Assembly: GCF_003049685.1 (NCBI RefSeq)
Contig: NZ_PYSY02000001.1
Span: 2,441,990 to 2,505,989, forward strand
Origin: Brucella pituitosa
GTDB lineage: Bacteria > Pseudomonadota > Alphaproteobacteria > Rhizobiales > Rhizobiaceae
Direction: 5' to 3'
DNA: 64,000 bases
The notes under the pieces are model-generated. The model made no database searches and had not been told where the DNA came from. It saw only the letters and a program-made list of their open reading frames with translations. Below are positions 48,358 to 61,100 of this stretch, one piece after another. Position 1 is the stretch's first letter. Each line of letters opens with the position of its first letter. The position numbers and the translations under genes are program-made.

Positions 48358-48377
48358 ACATAAAGATTTCTTTATGT
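48358..48377. promoter_or_regulatory. Near-perfect palindrome upstream of ahcY (SahR-like operator)
   Basis: ACATAAAGATTTCTTTATGT is a 20-bp palindrome with one central mismatch. It lies 103 bp upstream of the ahcY start. In alphaproteobacteria the ArsR-family repressor SahR, which senses S-adenosylhomocysteine, is reported to bind a similar AT-rich palindrome near methionine-cycle genes; the match is from memory, so the assignment is tentative. Confidence 0.6.
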
Positions 48378-48467
48378 TGCGTTGTGCTGTGCGTGCTGAT
48401 CTGCTAATCAGAACGCCAGCCGAAGCCCTTTGTCATTATTTTGTTCGGGGCTTCAAAATCAATTTGA

Positions 48468-49878
<1,411 letters not shown>

Positions 49879-50187
49879 TTACCCGTTAACCATACTGCTA
49901 CATCTTGTAGGTCGGGCATCTTTACGTTGCCCGGCCTTTATTTTTGCGTGCAACACGCTTCACGCGGATTCACGGTGAGGGTATTGTGAAGACGAATCAA
50001 TGTGTTTTGACGGGTGTTTGCGTTGGGCGTTTTTTGCCAGTTCAGGCGAAAGACGGGCGACCTATTCATCCTCGAAACATGTCTGGCTTTCAGCATTGTG
50101 GCGATGCGCGAGGGTCCGAATGAAGCATTTTGAAATACAGGAGCACCCTTTTTGAGGAGGCTTCCGGGCGGCGGAGACAAGGGAAAT
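49879..50187. other. 309-bp intergenic region ahcY / divL
   Basis: After the ahcY terminator the remaining bases hold no gene with family features. Two GANTC motifs (GATTC near 49967 and GAATC near 49994) lie upstream of the kinase start. No repeat or RNA was recognised. Confidence 0.4.
49910..49945 (+). terminator. Terminator after ahcY
   Basis: GGTCGGGCA (49910-49918) pairs with TGCCCGGCC (49928-49936), followed by TTTATTTTT. Confidence 0.85.
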
Positions 50188-52773
50188 ATGCCAGAGGTTG
50201 GCTCAACGGGGAGCTTGCGGAGCAAATCCGCATTCAGCGCAGGCAGGCACCTGAAAGGTTCGCTTTCGCTTGGCTTCAGCCCTCTCAAACGGGTCATCCT
50301 CAAGGCAACGGTTTCCTTTGCCGCACTTGTTGCGGCGGCTCCGGCAGCATTTGCACAAGGTGCTGAAAATTCCACGCGCATAGACCTGCCATTTGGTGGC
50401 AGTGTCGGTGCTTTTGAAGTCATCCAGTTTTCGATTTTTCTGGGTGCCATGGGTGCGGCCCTTTTGTCTGCTGGCTGGCTGATCCGCGACCGTTCCAAGA
50501 TCGCCAATGAAAACAATGAATTGCGCTCGCGTCTGTCCGATATGGGATTGGCTGCACAACGCAATGACGCATTGCTTAACCTCAAAGATCAGCGCATCGT
50601 TGTCTGGGATGCACATGGCGCACGCGCCGATGTCGTCGGACAATTGCCGTTTGATTGCGGTGCGCCGCAGGACCGTTCGCATTTTCTGGCCTTTGGTCGC
50701 TGGCTTCGTCCGCAATCTGTGACCGAGCTTGAACGCGCGGTTTCGGCCTTGCGCGAGCAGGCTCATGCTTTTGATCTGACAGTTGAAACTGTCAACGGCA
50801 CGCTTCTGGATGTTTATGGTCGCACGTCGGGCAGTTTTGCGATTGTGCGCTTCCTGAGCCTTCAAGGCGTGCAGGCGGAGCGCGCAGCATTGCAATCGCA
50901 GAACCGCGAACTCTCTGAAAAGCTTGCGCTCTTACGCCATCTGCTGGACCGGATTGAACAGCCGGTCTGGGTGCGTGGTTCCGATGGACGTATCGAATGG
51001 GTCAATGGTGCCTATGCGCGCGCAGTGGATGCCGCGGACGGCACGCAGGCAAGCTCGGAAGGCCGGGAGCTTTTTGGCGCGCAGGCCCGTCAGCGTCTGG
51101 AGCGCGACCGCTTTGCCGAGCCGGATATGCGTGAGCAAATGCCTGCTGTGGTGCGCGGCGACCGCCGGATCTATGATGTCACCGATGTGAGCGCTGAGGC
51201 AGGCTCTGCTGGCCTTGGTTTTGATTTGAGTGAAGTGGAACAGGTGCGTGAGGAACTGAACCGCACCCTGAAGAGCCACGCTGAGACGCTCGATCAGCTT
51301 TCGACGGCGGTGGCAATTTTCGATCCGGATATGAAGCTGCAATTCTTCAATCAGGCTTTCGTTTCGCTCTGGTCGCTTGATACGGCATGGCTTGAAACAC
51401 ATCCGAGCAACACACTGCTCTTTGATCGGCTTCGTTCCGAAGGAAAGCTGCCTGAGCAGCCGGAATGGCGAAAGTGGAAGGATTCTCTGCTTTCCGCCTA
51501 CCGCGCGGTCGAGCCGGAAGAACATATGTGGCACTTGCCGGATACGCGCATCATGCGTGTCGTCGCCAATCCGCATCCGCAAGGTGGCGTGACATGGTTC
51601 TTCGAGAACATGACCGAAAAGTTCGAGCTTGAAGGCCGCTACAATACGCTGATCAAGGTTCAGGGTGAAACACTCGACCATCTGGCGGAAGCGGTTGCGG
51701 TGTTTGGCTCTGATGGCCGTTTGCGCCTTTCCAATCCATCTTTTGCCGATCTCTGGTCGCTGCCCGCAGCGATTACCGTTGAAGGCACGCATATTTCGAC
51801 CATTTCCAAGCTCTGCGGCCAACGCGGCGGCGATGGTATCTGGGACGATTTCGTTTCCTCAGTCACTGGGTTCCTTGACGAACGCAACGGGCGCATGGGG
51901 CAGGTGGAGCTTGATGATGGTGTCATCCTTTCTTTTGCCGTGGTGCCGCTGCCTAAAGGTCAGACGATGCTCACCTTCATCGATGTCACCGATACGGTGC
52001 GTGTGGAACGGGCATTGAAGGAAAAGAACGAAGCGCTTTCGCTCGCCGATCAGATCAAGAACGACTTCGTGCAGCATGTTTCCTATGAGCTGCGCTCGCC
52101 GCTGACCAATATCATCGGCTTTACCGAACTGCTGCAAACGCCAACCTTTGGTTCGCTCAACGAACGCCAGCTCGAATATCTAGATCATATCGGCACGTCG
52201 TCTGCGGTGCTTCTGACCATCGTCAACGACATTCTTGACCTTGCGACGGTCGATGCCGGTATCATGCAACTCGATATTGATGATGTATCGGTGACCAACG
52301 AGATTTCCGCTGCTGCAAAGCGCGTCAGCGAGCGTCTGCACGAACATGATATCGGGCTCGATATCGATATTGCTGACGATGTCGAAACCTTTAGAGCCGA
52401 TGCCAACCGCGTGCGGCAGGTCCTGTTCAACCTTTTGTCCAATGCATCCAATTATGCGCCGGAAGGTTCGACGGTCGCGCTTCAAGTGGCTCGCGATGGT
52501 ACGGATATCGTCTTTGCCGTGCATGATGATGGCCCGGGCATGCCGGGCGATGTGCTGGATACGGTTTTCAAGCGTTTTCAGGCCTATCAGAATGGCGGGC
52601 GCAAGCGGGGCGTGGGCTTGGGACTTTCCATCGTCAAAAGCTTTGTCGAGCTGCATGGTGGCCGCGTAGAGATCGAAACAGGTGCGGATATTGGAACGAC
52701 GGTTATTTGTCGCTTCCCATCGGAGCGCGCAGCTTCCGTGTTGCCGCCGAATAAGGTAAATGGTGCTGCATGA
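50188..52773 (+). CDS. divL: DivL-like atypical sensor kinase
   Basis: The 861-residue product is probably a membrane-bound cell-cycle regulator. The N-terminus has a signal-like helix (ATVSFAALVAAAPAAFAQ) and a membrane helix near residue 85 (FSIFLGAMGAALLSAGWLI). Several PAS domains follow. The H-box reads FVQHVSYELRSPLTNIIGF: the phospho-acceptor position before ELR is tyrosine (residue 633) and not histidine, the hallmark of DivL, which controls CckA-CtrA phosphorelay. ATP-binding boxes are intact: RVRQVLFNLLSNASNYAPEG, DDGPGMP and GVGLGLSIVKSFVELHGG. I use ATG 50188, with GGGA a few bases upstream; an upstream TTG is in frame. Its end overlaps tsaE by ATGA. Confidence 0.9.
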   Translation: MPEVGSTGSLRSKSAFSAGRHLKGSLSLGFSPLKRVILKATVSFAALVAAAPAAFAQGAENSTRIDLPFGGSVGAFEVIQFSIFLGAMGAALLSAGWLIRDRSKIANENNELRSRLSDMGLAAQRNDALLNLKDQRIVVWDAHGARADVVGQLPFDCGAPQDRSHFLAFGRWLRPQSVTELERAVSALREQAHAFDLTVETVNGTLLDVYGRTSGSFAIVRFLSLQGVQAERAALQSQNRELSEKLALLRHLLDRIEQPVWVRGSDGRIEWVNGAYARAVDAADGTQASSEGRELFGAQARQRLERDRFAEPDMREQMPAVVRGDRRIYDVTDVSAEAGSAGLGFDLSEVEQVREELNRTLKSHAETLDQLSTAVAIFDPDMKLQFFNQAFVSLWSLDTAWLETHPSNTLLFDRLRSEGKLPEQPEWRKWKDSLLSAYRAVEPEEHMWHLPDTRIMRVVANPHPQGGVTWFFENMTEKFELEGRYNTLIKVQGETLDHLAEAVAVFGSDGRLRLSNPSFADLWSLPAAITVEGTHISTISKLCGQRGGDGIWDDFVSSVTGFLDERNGRMGQVELDDGVILSFAVVPLPKGQTMLTFIDVTDTVRVERALKEKNEALSLADQIKNDFVQHVSYELRSPLTNIIGFTELLQTPTFGSLNERQLEYLDHIGTSSAVLLTIVNDILDLATVDAGIMQLDIDDVSVTNEISAAAKRVSERLHEHDIGLDIDIADDVETFRADANRVRQVLFNLLSNASNYAPEGSTVALQVARDGTDIVFAVHDDGPGMPGDVLDTVFKRFQAYQNGGRKRGVGLGLSIVKSFVELHGGRVEIETGADIGTTVICRFPSERAASVLPPNKVNGAA

Positions 52774-54293
52774 GCACCCCAATCAATAGCCCGATAACCC
52801 GTCTTGAATTGTTCCTGCCCGATGAAGCCGCTACACAGCGCTTTGGCGAGGATTTCGCTTTAGCGCTGATCAAAGGCGATCTCGTCACTTTATCGGGCGA
52901 TCTTGGTGCCGGTAAATCCTCGCTCGCCCGCGCGATCATCCGTGCGATTGCCGATGATGAGGGGCTTGAGGTGCCAAGCCCGACATTCACGCTGGTGCAG
53001 AGCTATGAGGCTTTGCGCATCCCCGTGGCGCACGCTGATCTTTACCGGATTTCGCATGGTGAGGAGCTGGACGAACTGGGGCTTGTCGAATTCCTCGAAG
53101 ATGGTGTGGTGCTGTCCGAATGGCCGGAGCAGGCGGAAGGTTTTCTGCCGGAGCCAAGCTTCGCCGTGACATTAACCCATGAAGGGCAGGGCGGCGCATT
53201 GCCATTGCAGGTCCCGAGGCTGCGATTGCGCGGCTTCAGCGTACGCTCGACATCCGGGCTTTCCTTGAAAACAACGACCGGGCAGCTGCCACACGCCGCT
53301 ATTTGCAGGGCGATGCTTCACCGCGCAAATATGAGATCATTACAAGCGCACATGGTGTCGAAGTTCTGATGAATGCACCGGCGATGCCCTATGATCCACC
53401 GCTGCGCAACGGAAAATCCTATCGCCAGCTCGCGCATATTGCAGAGAATATTCAGGCTTTCGTGGCTATTGACGGCCTGCTTGCAGCGCATGGTTTGCGG
53501 GTGCCAGAAATGCGCGCAATGGATATTGATGCGGGGCTTCTGATCCTTGGATCTGGGAACAGAAGGCATCCGCGCACCCTCCGGCGAACCTGTCGCTGAA
53601 CGCTATGAGGCAGCGGGACGGTTTCTGGCGCATCTTCACGGTGTTCAGTGGCCAGATCAGGCGCCGGTTCCGGGCCATCTCGATCATATCATTGCAGGAT
53701 TTGACCGCGATGCGATGATCATGGAAGTGAGCCTCGTGGGACAATGGTATGCGCCACGCATCATGGGCCGCAAGCTTACTGAAGCCGAAGTTGCAGCCTA
53801 TGAGGCGGCATGGGATGAGGTTCTGACCGATATCGCCGATTGCGAAAAAAGCCTGCTGCTGCGCGATTATCACTCACCAAACCTGTTCTGGTTTGAGGAT
53901 GCGAAAGGTGTAGACAAAATCGGCACCATCGACTTTCAGGACGCGATGATCGGGCCAGCTGCCTATGATGTGGCTTCACTGGCGCTTGATGCCCGCGTGA
54001 CGATTACGTCGGAGCTCGAAAAGGCAGTGGTTGATGCCTATTGTGATGAACGCCGCAAGCTTGGCCATGTGTTTGACGAAGCGGCTTTCCGGATGGCCTA
54101 TGCCGCTATGGGTGCGCAGCGCAACGCCAAGCTGCTGGGCTTGTTCGTGCGTCTTGATGAGCGTGATGGCAAGCCGCATTATCTCGCGCATCTGCCACGC
54201 ATTCATGACTATCTCGGTCGCGTCTTAAAGCATCCGGTCATGGCGCCGGTAGCCCGCTGGTTTGACGATCTCGCTTTGCTGGAGCAACAATGA
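52770..54293 (+). CDS. tsaE: TsaE fused to an aminoglycoside-type phosphotransferase, two frameshifts
   Basis: The N-terminal part is TsaE, the ATPase of the t6A37 tRNA-modification complex: Walker A is LSGDLGAGKSSLARAIIRAI near residues 42-61, with PSPTFTLVQSYE, HADLYRI and LGLVEFLEDGVVLSEWPEQA. Breaks near 53211 and 53551 separate the parts. The C-terminal part is an APH/choline-kinase fold with RFLAHLHGVQWPDQ, LLLRDYHSPNLFWFE (catalytic His-x-Asp region) and TIDFQDAMIGPAAYDVASLA. Such TsaE-phosphotransferase fusions are annotated in Brucellaceae. The kinase half may be an AmgK-like sugar kinase, since a MurU-like gene follows. Restored length is about 508 residues. Confidence 0.88.
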
Positions 54294-55006
54294 CACTTCC
54301 TGATACAGCGATCATGCTTGCAGCAGGTCTTGGCAAGCGTATGCGCCCGATCACCGAAACCATGCCCAAGCCACTGGTTAAGGTTTCTGGTAAGCCGCTG
54401 ATCGACTGGGGGCTGGATGCGCTGGCAGTAGCAGGCGTTGAGAATACAATCGTCAATGTTCATTACTTAGCCGACCAACTGATCGACTATCTTGCCAACC
54501 GTGCAGAGCCGAAAATCACGATCTCCGACGAGCGCGATCTGCTACTTGATTCCGCGGGTGGTATCGTCAATGTGCTGCCGCAGCAGGGGGTAGGCCGTTC
54601 TACGTACTCAATGCCGATACGTTCTGGGTTGGGGATGAAGCAAAGCCGAATATCACGGCTCTTCGTGATGCATGGGACGATGCCTGCATGGATATCCTTC
54701 TCATGACGGCCCGGCTCGATCAGGCAACAGGTTTTGAAGGCAAGGGCGACTTCGTTGCGGATGTTGAGGGGCGCTTGCGCCGTCTGCGCGATGTCGCGGG
54801 CGATCCCGTCATCTATGCCGGTGCAGCAATCATTCATCCGCGTATTTTGCGAAAGCCGAGCGGGTGTTTCATCGCTCAACCGCTATTTTGATGAAGCCAT
54901 TGCAGCCGGGCGTCTTTATGGTATGCCCATGACCGGGCATTGGCTGACGGTGGGAACACCGGAAGCAATCGGCGAGGCGGAGGCTGTGCTTTCCGCAATT
55001 GCGTAA
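54290..55006 (+). CDS. murU: Nucleotidyltransferase (MurU-like), three frameshifts
   Basis: The family makes UDP-MurNAc from MurNAc-1-phosphate in peptidoglycan recycling. The N-terminal nucleotide site is AIMLAAGLGKRMRPITETMP with KPLVKVSGKPLIDWGLDALA. Single bases are lost near 54590, 54847 and 54863; the frames continue as PFYVLNADTFWVGDEAKPN, GDPVIYAGAAIIHPRI and GVSSLNRYFDEAIAAGRLYG. Restored length is about 239 residues. Its start overlaps the end of the tsaE-kinase gene by ATGA, so it is coupled to it. With the kinase it would form the AmgK-MurU recycling route known in pseudomonads. Confidence 0.85.
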
Positions 55007-55021
55007 GGAGAGCATGGCGGA

Positions 55022-58000
55022 ATGACCATTACGAGGCCAAAGCTTTTTTCCATTCCATCCGGCACAGCTTTTCTACCAGCCTTTGCCAAGGCACTTCTGG
55101 AAGGCCGTTTGATTGAAGGCTTTCCGGGTAATGTGTCTGATCCACTGGCACTAGCGAGCGCCACCATCTATGTGCCGACGCGCCGCGCGCCGCGCGTGCG
55201 CTTCGTTCCATTCTGGTTGATATGAATCCGGCTAAATCTGCGATCCTTCCACCATTCGCCCGTTGGGCGATGTGGACGAAGACGCGGCTTTTCAACGCGG
55301 CTACAAGCGGCATATTCGATCTCAATCCGCCAATTGGCAAGGCCGAGCGCCTGCTATTGTTGGCGCGTCTCATTCGTCCATGGCGTGAATCGCTGCCTGC
55401 GCATGTGCGGGCGCTGTTTGGGGTCGATGATATTTCGGTTCCCGCAACAACCTCTGACGCGATTTGGCTCGTGATCTGGCTGGCCTGATGGACCAGGTCG
55501 AAACCGACAATGCCAAATGGAGCGAGCTTGCCACATTGCGCCTGATGACCTTGCCGACTGGTGGCAGGTTACGCTCGGCTTTCTCGATATTGTCACGAAA
55601 CTCTGGCCGGAAATTCTGGAAGAGCGCAAGCTGTCCAATCCGGCAGCGCACCGCAATGAACTGATCTGGGGCGAGGTGCGACGACTGCGCGATCATCCGC
55701 CTCAGGGGCCTGTGATTGCGGCTGGTTCCACAGGCTCCATTCCCGCGACTGCCGAGCTCGTTTCAGTCATTGCCCGACTGCCGCAAGGCGCTGTGGTTCT
55801 GCCGGGACTGGATCGTGATCTTGATGAAGGCGCGTGGAACATGCTGGGGGCCTCGGATGATAATCCGTCCACCTTCGGCCATCCGCAATATGGTCTCCAC
55901 AAGTTGTTGCAGGCCATTGGGTGTTGCGCGAGGACGTCGAGCATATCGAAGATATGCCGGTTAACAAGCGCGTGCTGGAGCGTGTGGTCAGCGAAGCACT
56001 GCGACCGGCGGAAACCACGGATGCATGGAGCCTGCTTAACCGCGATGCGGATATGCAGCCCCAAGCATTGCTGCAATCGGCTCAAAAGATCGATCTGATT
56101 GAAACCGCTAATGAGCGTGAGGAAGCGCTGGCAGTGGCCCTGGCGCTTCGCGATGCGATCAGCGATGAAAACAAGACCGCTGCATTGGTTACTGCCGATA
56201 GAAATCTCGCGCGCGTGGTGGGCGAACTCGCCCGCTTTGGCATCGACGCCGATGATTCCGGCGGCCGCCATTTGCGCGATATCGAAACCGCGACGCTGAT
56301 GCGTCTCATGGTCGAAACGGTGTTCAACCCCGGCGATCCGGTGGCCCTATTGGCGCTGGTCAAGCATCCGATGCTGCGGCTTGGTGGCAAACGTATCGAA
56401 CGGCGACTGGCTGCGGAAACGCTTGAATTGGTGGCGTTCCGTGGCGGTACGGGTAGGGCATCGATCATCGATCTTCCCGCCTTTTTCGATCGCCGCATGG
56501 AAGAAAGCGCCAGCCAGTCATGGCAACCGGCATGGCACGCGACTGTTACGCCTGACATGATTGAAGCGGCGCGCGCGCTTTGCGTGAACCTGTCGGAAGC
56601 TGTTGCGCCGCTGGCACCTTTTGCCACCATTAACCGGCGAACGGATATTGGCGAGATTACACGGGCAACTGTGGAAGCGCTGGAAAATCTGGCGCGTGAT
56701 GAAAGCGAAAGCGTCACGCGTTATTATTCCGGGGAGCATGGCGAGAAGTTGGCTTCATTTCTGCGTCAGCTTGTGGCGAGCGAAGCGGGACTGGATTTTG
56801 AGGCTATTGAATGGCCCGCAATTCTTGAAGCTCTGATGTCGGGCGAAACCGTTAAGCCACATCCGGGCGGCCATCCGCGCGTCTTCATCTGGGGTGCGCT
56901 GGAAGCGCGTTTGCAGACCATGGATACGTTGGTGATCGGTGGCCTCAACGAAGGCACATGGCCCGCCAAGACGCGCAATGATCCGTTCATGTCGCGCCCT
57001 ATGAAGGCGATGATCGCGCTTGATCCACCTGAGCGCCGTACCGGCCTTGCAGCGCACGATTTCCAGATGGCGCTCGGCATGGATCATGTCGTGCTGTCGC
57101 GTTCGCAGCGTTCGGACAATGCACCAACTATTCCGTCGCGCTGGTTGCAGCGGCTTGAAACGGTTCTGGGTTCAGATGTGACCAAGGATATGCGCTCGCG
57201 TGGGCAACGTTTTATCCATTGGGCGCGTGAAATCGATCAGGCGCCTGATGTGCCTTTTGTCAAACGCCCGGAACCGGCACCGCCCGTAAGCGCACGGCCC
57301 AAGCATTTTTCGGTCACGGAAATCGAAACCCTGCGTCGCGATCCGCGATCTTTGCCAAAAGATTCTGAAACTGCGTCCGCTGGAGCCGTTGATCCGCGAT
57401 CCGGCAGCTGCAGAACGTGGGACGCTTTTTCACGACATTCTCGGGCATTTCACCGAAGAGGGCATTGATCCGCTGGCTCCCGATGCAGCCGTGCAGCTCG
57501 AAGAATTTGGCCGGCATTTCTTTGGCGAAATGGATCTACCCATTGAGATAGAAGCAGTCTGGTGGCCGCGTTTTACCGCTCTTATTCCGCAATTCCTCGA
57601 ATGGGAGCGGGAACGCGCTTATAATGTTCAAACCCGCTTTGCCGAAATTTCGTCGGATAAGCGCGAGGTTGAAAGTCTTGGCATCACTTTGTCGGGCCGT
57701 GCCGATCGTATCGATCTGATGCGTGATGGGACAGCGGAAGTGATCGATTATAAGACCGGCTCCACGCCATCGCCAAGACAGGCGCATGTTCTCTTGTCGC
57801 CACAGTTGGCGCTGGAAGCAGCTCTTCTTGCGCGGGGTGCTTTTTCCGATCTGGGCGCGGTTCGAGCGTCTGATCTGACCTATGTGCGATTGCGGGCAGG
57901 CGGCGAGGTGAAGCCCGAGTCGATTTTAAAAATTGGCAGGCCGCCTTCGGAAAAAACTGCACCCGCCCTTGGTGAAGAGGCATGGCAGCGACTGGCGCAG

Positions 58001-58149
58001 TTGCTGACCGACTATCAGAATCCGGCTAAGGGTTATCTTTCCCGCGCGCTTCCTTTTCGTGAGACAGATTTGACGGGCGATTATGATCATCTGGCACGCG
58101 TGCTGGAATGGTCCGCTGGTGGTGATGCTGGCGGGAGGGCGGCGAATGA
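55022..58149 (+). CDS. addB: Double-strand break repair protein AddB, about six frameshifts
   Basis: AddB works with AddA as the alphaproteobacterial counterpart of RecBCD, unwinding and resecting DNA ends. The N-terminus is LFSIPSGTAFLPAFAKALLE. The middle has TLVIGGLNEGTWPAKTRND, an UvrD-like motif of AddB. The C-terminal nuclease domain includes RDPAAAERGTLFHDILGHF and GRADRIDLMRDGTAEVIDYK, the RecB-family Asp/Lys residues. Breaks lie near 55195, 55472, 55547, 55920, 57350 and 58132. Restored length is about 1,044 residues. The expected stop, TGA at 58147-58149, overlaps the addA start. Confidence 0.9.
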
Positions 58150-61100
58150 AAAGCAACGTGTGATTCCACCGGAAACAATTGCAGCGCAGGCCAGTGCCGC
58201 CAATCCGCTGGCCTCTGTCTGGTGTCGGCCAATGCCGGTTCCGGCAAGACTCACGTTTTGACTGAGCGCGTTATCCGGCTGCTGCTCGAAGGCACCGACC
58301 CGTCGAAAATTCTCTGCCTCACCTATACCAAGGCGGCAGCGGCCGTCATGCAGAACCGTGTTTTTGCGCGATTGTCTGAATGGGCAATGTTGCCGGATGA
58401 GGATTTGGCCGACAGGCTTGTCAAGCTTGAAGGCAGGCGTCCGGGAGCGACACGGCTTGCCGTGGCACGCAGGCTTTTTGCGCGGGCGCTTGAAACGCCA
58501 GGCGGGCTGAAAATCCAGACCATCCGCATTCTGCGAAGCGATCCTGCATCAGTTCCCGCTTGAGGCGAACATCGCAGGCCACTTCGAGATGATGGACGAT
58601 CTCATGCAGGCGGCCCTTGTTGGCGAAGCGCGCCGCAGCTTGAGACCGCACATGGCGGCGGCGATCCGGAACTGGCAAACGCTTTTGCCGATGTCATGCA
58701 GGCAGCAGGCGAGATGGGTTTGCAGGCACTGCTTGATGAAGCCGTGGGCCGCCGCAATGGCTTGCAGCAATACATTATGGCGCTTGGCAATGCGGATGAG
58801 CGCAGCGAGACTTTGCACCGGCATTTCCGTTTCAGGCCCGACACGCGCGAATCCGATCTACTGGATGATATGTGGCCGGTGCCGGAATTTTCCGAAGATG
58901 CACTCGATCTCATTTTGTCGATCCAGAAGGGTGCGGCACGCGCGCATGACTTCGCGTTGCAGCTCAAGCAATATGAGAAAGTGAAAAGCAGTTTCGACAA
59001 GGAAGCCGTTCTGCGTGCTTCCTTCCTGAAGGCGACGGGCGAGGCCAAATCCGGGTCTTATGTGGGCTCGGCTGCCGTAAAAGCTGCTGCCGGATTTCGA
59101 AGAAGATTTTAATGCCGCAGCAATGCGTGTTGAACTTGGTCTCGACAAGATCAAGGAGCTGCGGCTTATCCGGCTAAATCTGGCCGGGCTCACACTCATT
59201 GATAATCTCCTGCAGCGCTATCATGATTTGAAACGCAAGCGCGGCCTGCTCGACTTTGAAGACCTAATTACCCGCACGGTGGCGCTTCTGGCGCGTGATG
59301 GGGCAGGGCAATGGGTGCAGTATAAGCTTGATCGCGGCATTGATCATATTCTGGTCGATGAAGCACAGGATACCAGTCCCGATCAGTGGCAGGTCATCCG
59401 CATGTTGTCGGAAGAGTTTTTCTCAGGCCTCGGTCAGCGCAACGTGCAGCGCACGCTGTTTGCCGTGGGCGATGAAAAGCAGTCGATCTACTCGTTTCAG
59501 GGGGCCGTGCCGGAAGACTTTGCTATTCAAGGTAAAGCCATCAGTGCCAAGGCTCGTGATGCAGACCTTACGTTTAAAGAGGTCCGCCTGAATTTCTCGT
59601 TCCGCTCTGCGCCAGATGTTTTGCAGGCGGTAGATGAAGTGTTCTCGCGTCCAGAGGCTAATCGCGGCTTGTCAGGGGCCACCGTTCACTCTGCCATTCG
59701 CGATCAGGAGCCGGGTGAGGTAGAAATCTGGGATATGCTGACGCCGGAAGTGGTTGAGGAGCCGGATGACTGGCGCGTGCCGGTCGACCACTTGCAGGCA
59801 CCTGCCATAAAACTTGCCGAACAGATTGCAGAAACCATTCGCTACTGGCTTGATCGCGGCGAAACCATTCCAGGTCAGAACCGCAAACTTGCGCCGAAAG
59901 ATATTATGGTGCTGGTTCGTAAGCGCGATCAGTTCATGCCAGCGCTTTCGCGGGCACTCAAAGAGCGCCATGTGCCGGTGGCTGGTGCCGACCGCCTCAA
60001 GCTTACAAGCCACATCGCCATTCAGGATTTGATGGCGCTGGGGCGTTTCGTTTACAGCCGTCAGATGATTTGTCATTGGCTTCGCTTCTAAAAGTCCGCT
60101 GTTTGGCTGGGATGATGACAGGCTGTTTGCATTGGCCAATCCGCGCAAGAGCGGCGAAACACTGTTTGAGCGTCTCTATCATGCATCCCTTGAAGAACCG
60201 GCATTGATCGGTGTGCACAAGACGCTGAGCCGCTGGCGCAATATGGCCGATACCATGCCAATCTTCGAGTTCTATGCGCGGGTTTTGAGTGCGGATGGTG
60301 CTCGGCGTAAGTTGCTTGCGCGGCTTGGGCCGGAAGCAGGCGATATTATCGACGAATTTCAGAACTATGCGCTTTCCGCTGAACGCGCTGCCTGCCGGGC
60401 ATGCAGGCATTTCTGGAAACGCTCGATGCAGCCTCGCCGCAAATCAAGCGCGAACTTGATCAGGGCCGCAACGAAGTGCGTATCATGACGGTTCATGCCG
60501 CCAAAGGGCTTGAAGGCGCTGTAGTGTTTCTGGTTGATCCGGGCAATGCCGTCTGGAGCGGGACGCGCGCACCAAAGCTCATTCCGTTTGATCTTACTAA
60601 TGATGGACCACAGGTGAAAGGCTATCTCTGGCAACCCAATGCTGGTTATCAAACCGGCTTTCTGGCTTCGCAGATTGAGGGCCTGAAGGTGCGCGCCGAA
60701 GAAGAATATCGCCGCCTGCTCTATGTAGGAATGACGCGTGCGGAGGACCGGCTGATTGTCTGTGGCTATCGCGGATCGCGTGAAAGCGGCGAGACATGGC
60801 ACAGGCTGGTCGAAGATGCGCTGACAACAAAGGCTGAAACCTTTGTGCACCCGGTTTCGGGCGTTGCCGCCCGACGCTACCGCAACACGCCGCGCGGTTT
60901 GACTGAGATTGCCGAGCCTGAAGTGGTGCAAGTCGCAGAACTGCCGCCACTGCCAGACGACTTTAAAAAGCCGATAAAGCCGGAACCGGGGCTGCCGCGT
61001 CCCCTTGCCCCATCGGGCGCATCGGCATTGATTGAAGCGGATGAGGAGCCACCGCTCGATACGTTGTCGCCCGTTCTGGGACAGAGCGGCGAGACGTCGG

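Noticed and set aside
50188..52773. Ordinary PleC/DivJ-type histidine kinase
   Set aside because: The phospho-acceptor His is replaced by Tyr in an otherwise well-kept H-box, which fits DivL better.
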